Assembly: GCA_937983065.1 (NCBI GenBank)
Contig: CALKAL010000123.1
Span: 1 to 6,373, forward strand
Direction of reading: 5' to 3'
Source: an uncultured Bacillaceae bacterium
GTDB lineage: Bacteria; Bacillota; Bacilli; Bacillales; Alkalibacillaceae
DNA: 6,373 nucleotides
Each line of letters starts with the position of its first letter. Positions within the stretch are counted from its first letter, which is position 1. The notes under the pieces are model-generated. The model had not been told where the DNA came from, did not search any database, and saw only the letters and a list, made by a program, of their open reading frames with translations. A program made the position numbers and the translations under genes. Of the stretch, positions 5,797 to 6,373 are shown one piece after another.

Positions 5797-6030
5797 TTGC
5801 TAGGATTAATGATTAGTGAAGAAGAGAAGAAAGAGCTAGAGTATTTATTAAGAAGAGAAATGGATGAGCTTTTATTCGATTTCAATTATCAAGGAATTGA
5901 TGAACAAGTAAAGCAGGCAATTCAAGAAAGGTATACAACGTTATTTAATTTATATAAGCGATTTGCTCCACAATCACAATGTTTAAACTATACCCCGAAT
6001 AAAAACTTTATCAATCAAGGCAAAAATTAA
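5797..6030 (+). CDS. Small conserved-looking alpha-helical protein between pdaB and the rRNA operon
   Basis: From TTG 5797 this is a 77-residue, soluble, charged protein with no membrane span and no signal. Residues about 6-58 look like two or three amphipathic helices (EEEKKELEYLLRREMDELLF, then IDEQVKQAIQERYTTLFNLYKRF). The C-terminal 18 residues are polar and irregular (APQSQCLNYTPNKN). It resembles short hypothetical proteins I recall from Bacillaceae next to rRNA operons, but I know no function. The start is uncertain. TTG 5797 has GGTGGG (5785-5790) six bases before it. ATG 5809 has AGGA only three bases before it. ATG 5782 has no ribosome site. The helical pattern, favourable codon use and isolated position make it real rather than chance. 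It may be a sporulation-time gene by neighbourhood, but nothing in the sequence shows that. Confidence 0.68.
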   Translation: MLGLMISEEEKKELEYLLRREMDELLFDFNYQGIDEQVKQAIQERYTTLFNLYKRFAPQSQCLNYTPNKNFINQGKN

Positions 6031-6149
6031 TTTAGATGTTTTTCTGTTGGGGCTATTCGAATTGAGATAATAGCGAAGGAAGATAACGAAGTGGAAAAAT
6101 GTGATTTTATTTTGATGAAAAGCATGCTAAATATTTCATGCACAAAATG
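6031..6149. other. Gene-free stretch before the rRNA promoters
   Basis: No gene or clear terminator is visible. GCTATT (6052-6057) and AATAGC (6069-6074) can pair, but no T run follows, so the small ORF has no obvious terminator and may read toward the rRNA operon. Confidence 0.35.
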
Positions 6150-6150
6150 A

Positions 6151-6187
6151 TTGATATTCAATAATATATGTGATATATTTATTCTCG
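6151..6187 (+). promoter_or_regulatory. rRNA operon promoter P1 (sigma-A)
   Basis: TTGATA (6151-6156) and TATATT (6174-6179) are 17 bases apart, and a TG one base before the -10 (6171-6172) makes it an extended -10. Transcription would start at G6187, eight bases past the -10, in the context TCTCGT. Bacillus rRNA promoters usually begin with G, which ties their activity to the GTP pool. P1 lies 99 bases before P2. Confidence 0.6.
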
Positions 6188-6249
6188 TTGTGTCGGTTTT
6201 AAAACTGTTACTGACGTTAATCAAGTTGATAAAAAAGCTTGAAAAACTA

Positions 6250-6286
6250 TTGACATAAAATTGACGCTATGTTATATTAAATCTCG
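6250..6286 (+). promoter_or_regulatory. rRNA operon promoter P2 (sigma-A)
   Basis: TTGACA (6250-6255) is a perfect -35 and TATATT (6273-6278) a near-perfect -10, with a 17-base spacer. G6286, eight bases past the -10, is the likely start, again in TCTCGT, as at P1. Tandem P1-P2 promoters about 100 bases apart are typical of Bacillus rRNA operons, and pdaB lies next to an rRNA operon in B. subtilis. Confidence 0.85.
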
Positions 6287-6301
6287 TCGCTAAAAAGCGA
6301 C
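6286..6301 (+). other. Perfect hairpin at the predicted 5' end of the P2 rRNA transcript
   Basis: GTCGCT (6286-6291) and AGCGAC (6296-6301) form a six-base stem with an AAAA loop. The first stem base coincides with the predicted P2 start, G6286. No T run follows (AAACAAAAAA does), so it is not a terminator. It may protect the 5' end or shape the leader. Confidence 0.7.
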
Positions 6302-6373
6302 AAACAAAAAATCGAACTTTGAAAACTAAACAAAATAGTCTGTCGTCAATTCCTATTTTCTTTTAAGTTTCGA
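6302..6373 (+). other. 16S rRNA leader with boxA-like antitermination site
   Basis: GAACTTTGAAAACT (6314-6327), followed by AAACAAAATAG, is the boxA-type motif that recurs in Bacillus rRNA leaders and spacers and recruits the NusB-S10 antitermination factors. The remainder is AT-rich leader. The mature 16S start (AGAGTTTGATC region) is not in the window, so the 16S gene must begin past the right edge. Confidence 0.8.

Noticed and set aside
6052..6074. Hairpin GCTATT/AATAGC as terminator of the small ORF
   Set aside because: The stem is six bases and AT-rich, and no T run follows.
6027..6224. Minus-strand 65-codon open frame
   Set aside because: It runs through the rRNA promoter P1 and has no ribosome site.
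1..6373. CRISPR array, tRNA, intact insertion sequence or toxin-antitoxin pair
   Set aside because: I saw no spaced direct repeats, no cloverleaf sequence, no transposase reading frame with terminal repeats and no paired small overlapping genes.

Overview
The window comes from a low-GC, endospore-forming Bacillota, most likely Bacillaceae. The gene order cwlD, salA, gerD, kbaA, pdaB followed by a ribosomal RNA operon is the arrangement known from Bacillus subtilis, and the Shine-Dalgarno sites (GAGGAGG, AGGAGGTGA) are strong as usual in that group. I cannot name the species.

Layout. Positions 1-825 hold two minus-strand membrane protein genes: the start of a short single-span protein (DUF4083-like) running off the left edge, and a complete four-span DUF2165 protein with a clear terminator between them. 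The plus strand then carries cwlD (1064-1768), a spore-cortex muramoyl-alanine amidase, and salA (1848-2900), an Mrp/ApbC-type P-loop ATPase with its own probable sigma-A promoter. salA ends at a strong, possibly bidirectional terminator shared with the convergent gene gerD (3060-3719, minus), a lipoprotein for nutrient germination. The divergent gene kbaA (3931-4557, plus), a KinB-pathway membrane protein, ends in a terminator. A gene-poor stretch of about 320 bases follows, then pdaB (4922-5677, minus), a membrane-anchored polysaccharide-deacetylase-fold sporulation protein. A small alpha-helical protein gene (about 5797-6030, plus) comes next. The right end is a ribosomal RNA promoter region: two sigma-A promoters in tandem, a perfect hairpin at the predicted 5' end of the P2 transcript and a boxA-like leader. 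The 16S gene must begin just past the edge.

How the genes work together. Apart from the left-hand pair and the small ORF, the known roles cluster on the spore life cycle: commitment to sporulation (KbaA), a transition-state regulator (SalA), cortex modification (CwlD), late spore maintenance (PdaB) and germinant signalling (GerD). They are not one operon: orientation alternates, and each has its own promoter or terminator signals.

I see no undescribed multi-gene system, no CRISPR array, no intact mobile element and no tRNA. The points most worth a second look are a PdaB that has lost catalytic and metal-binding residues, a SalA with no cysteine at all, the two rRNA promoters that share a TCTCGT start region, and hairpins in the kbaA leader and the rRNA leader.
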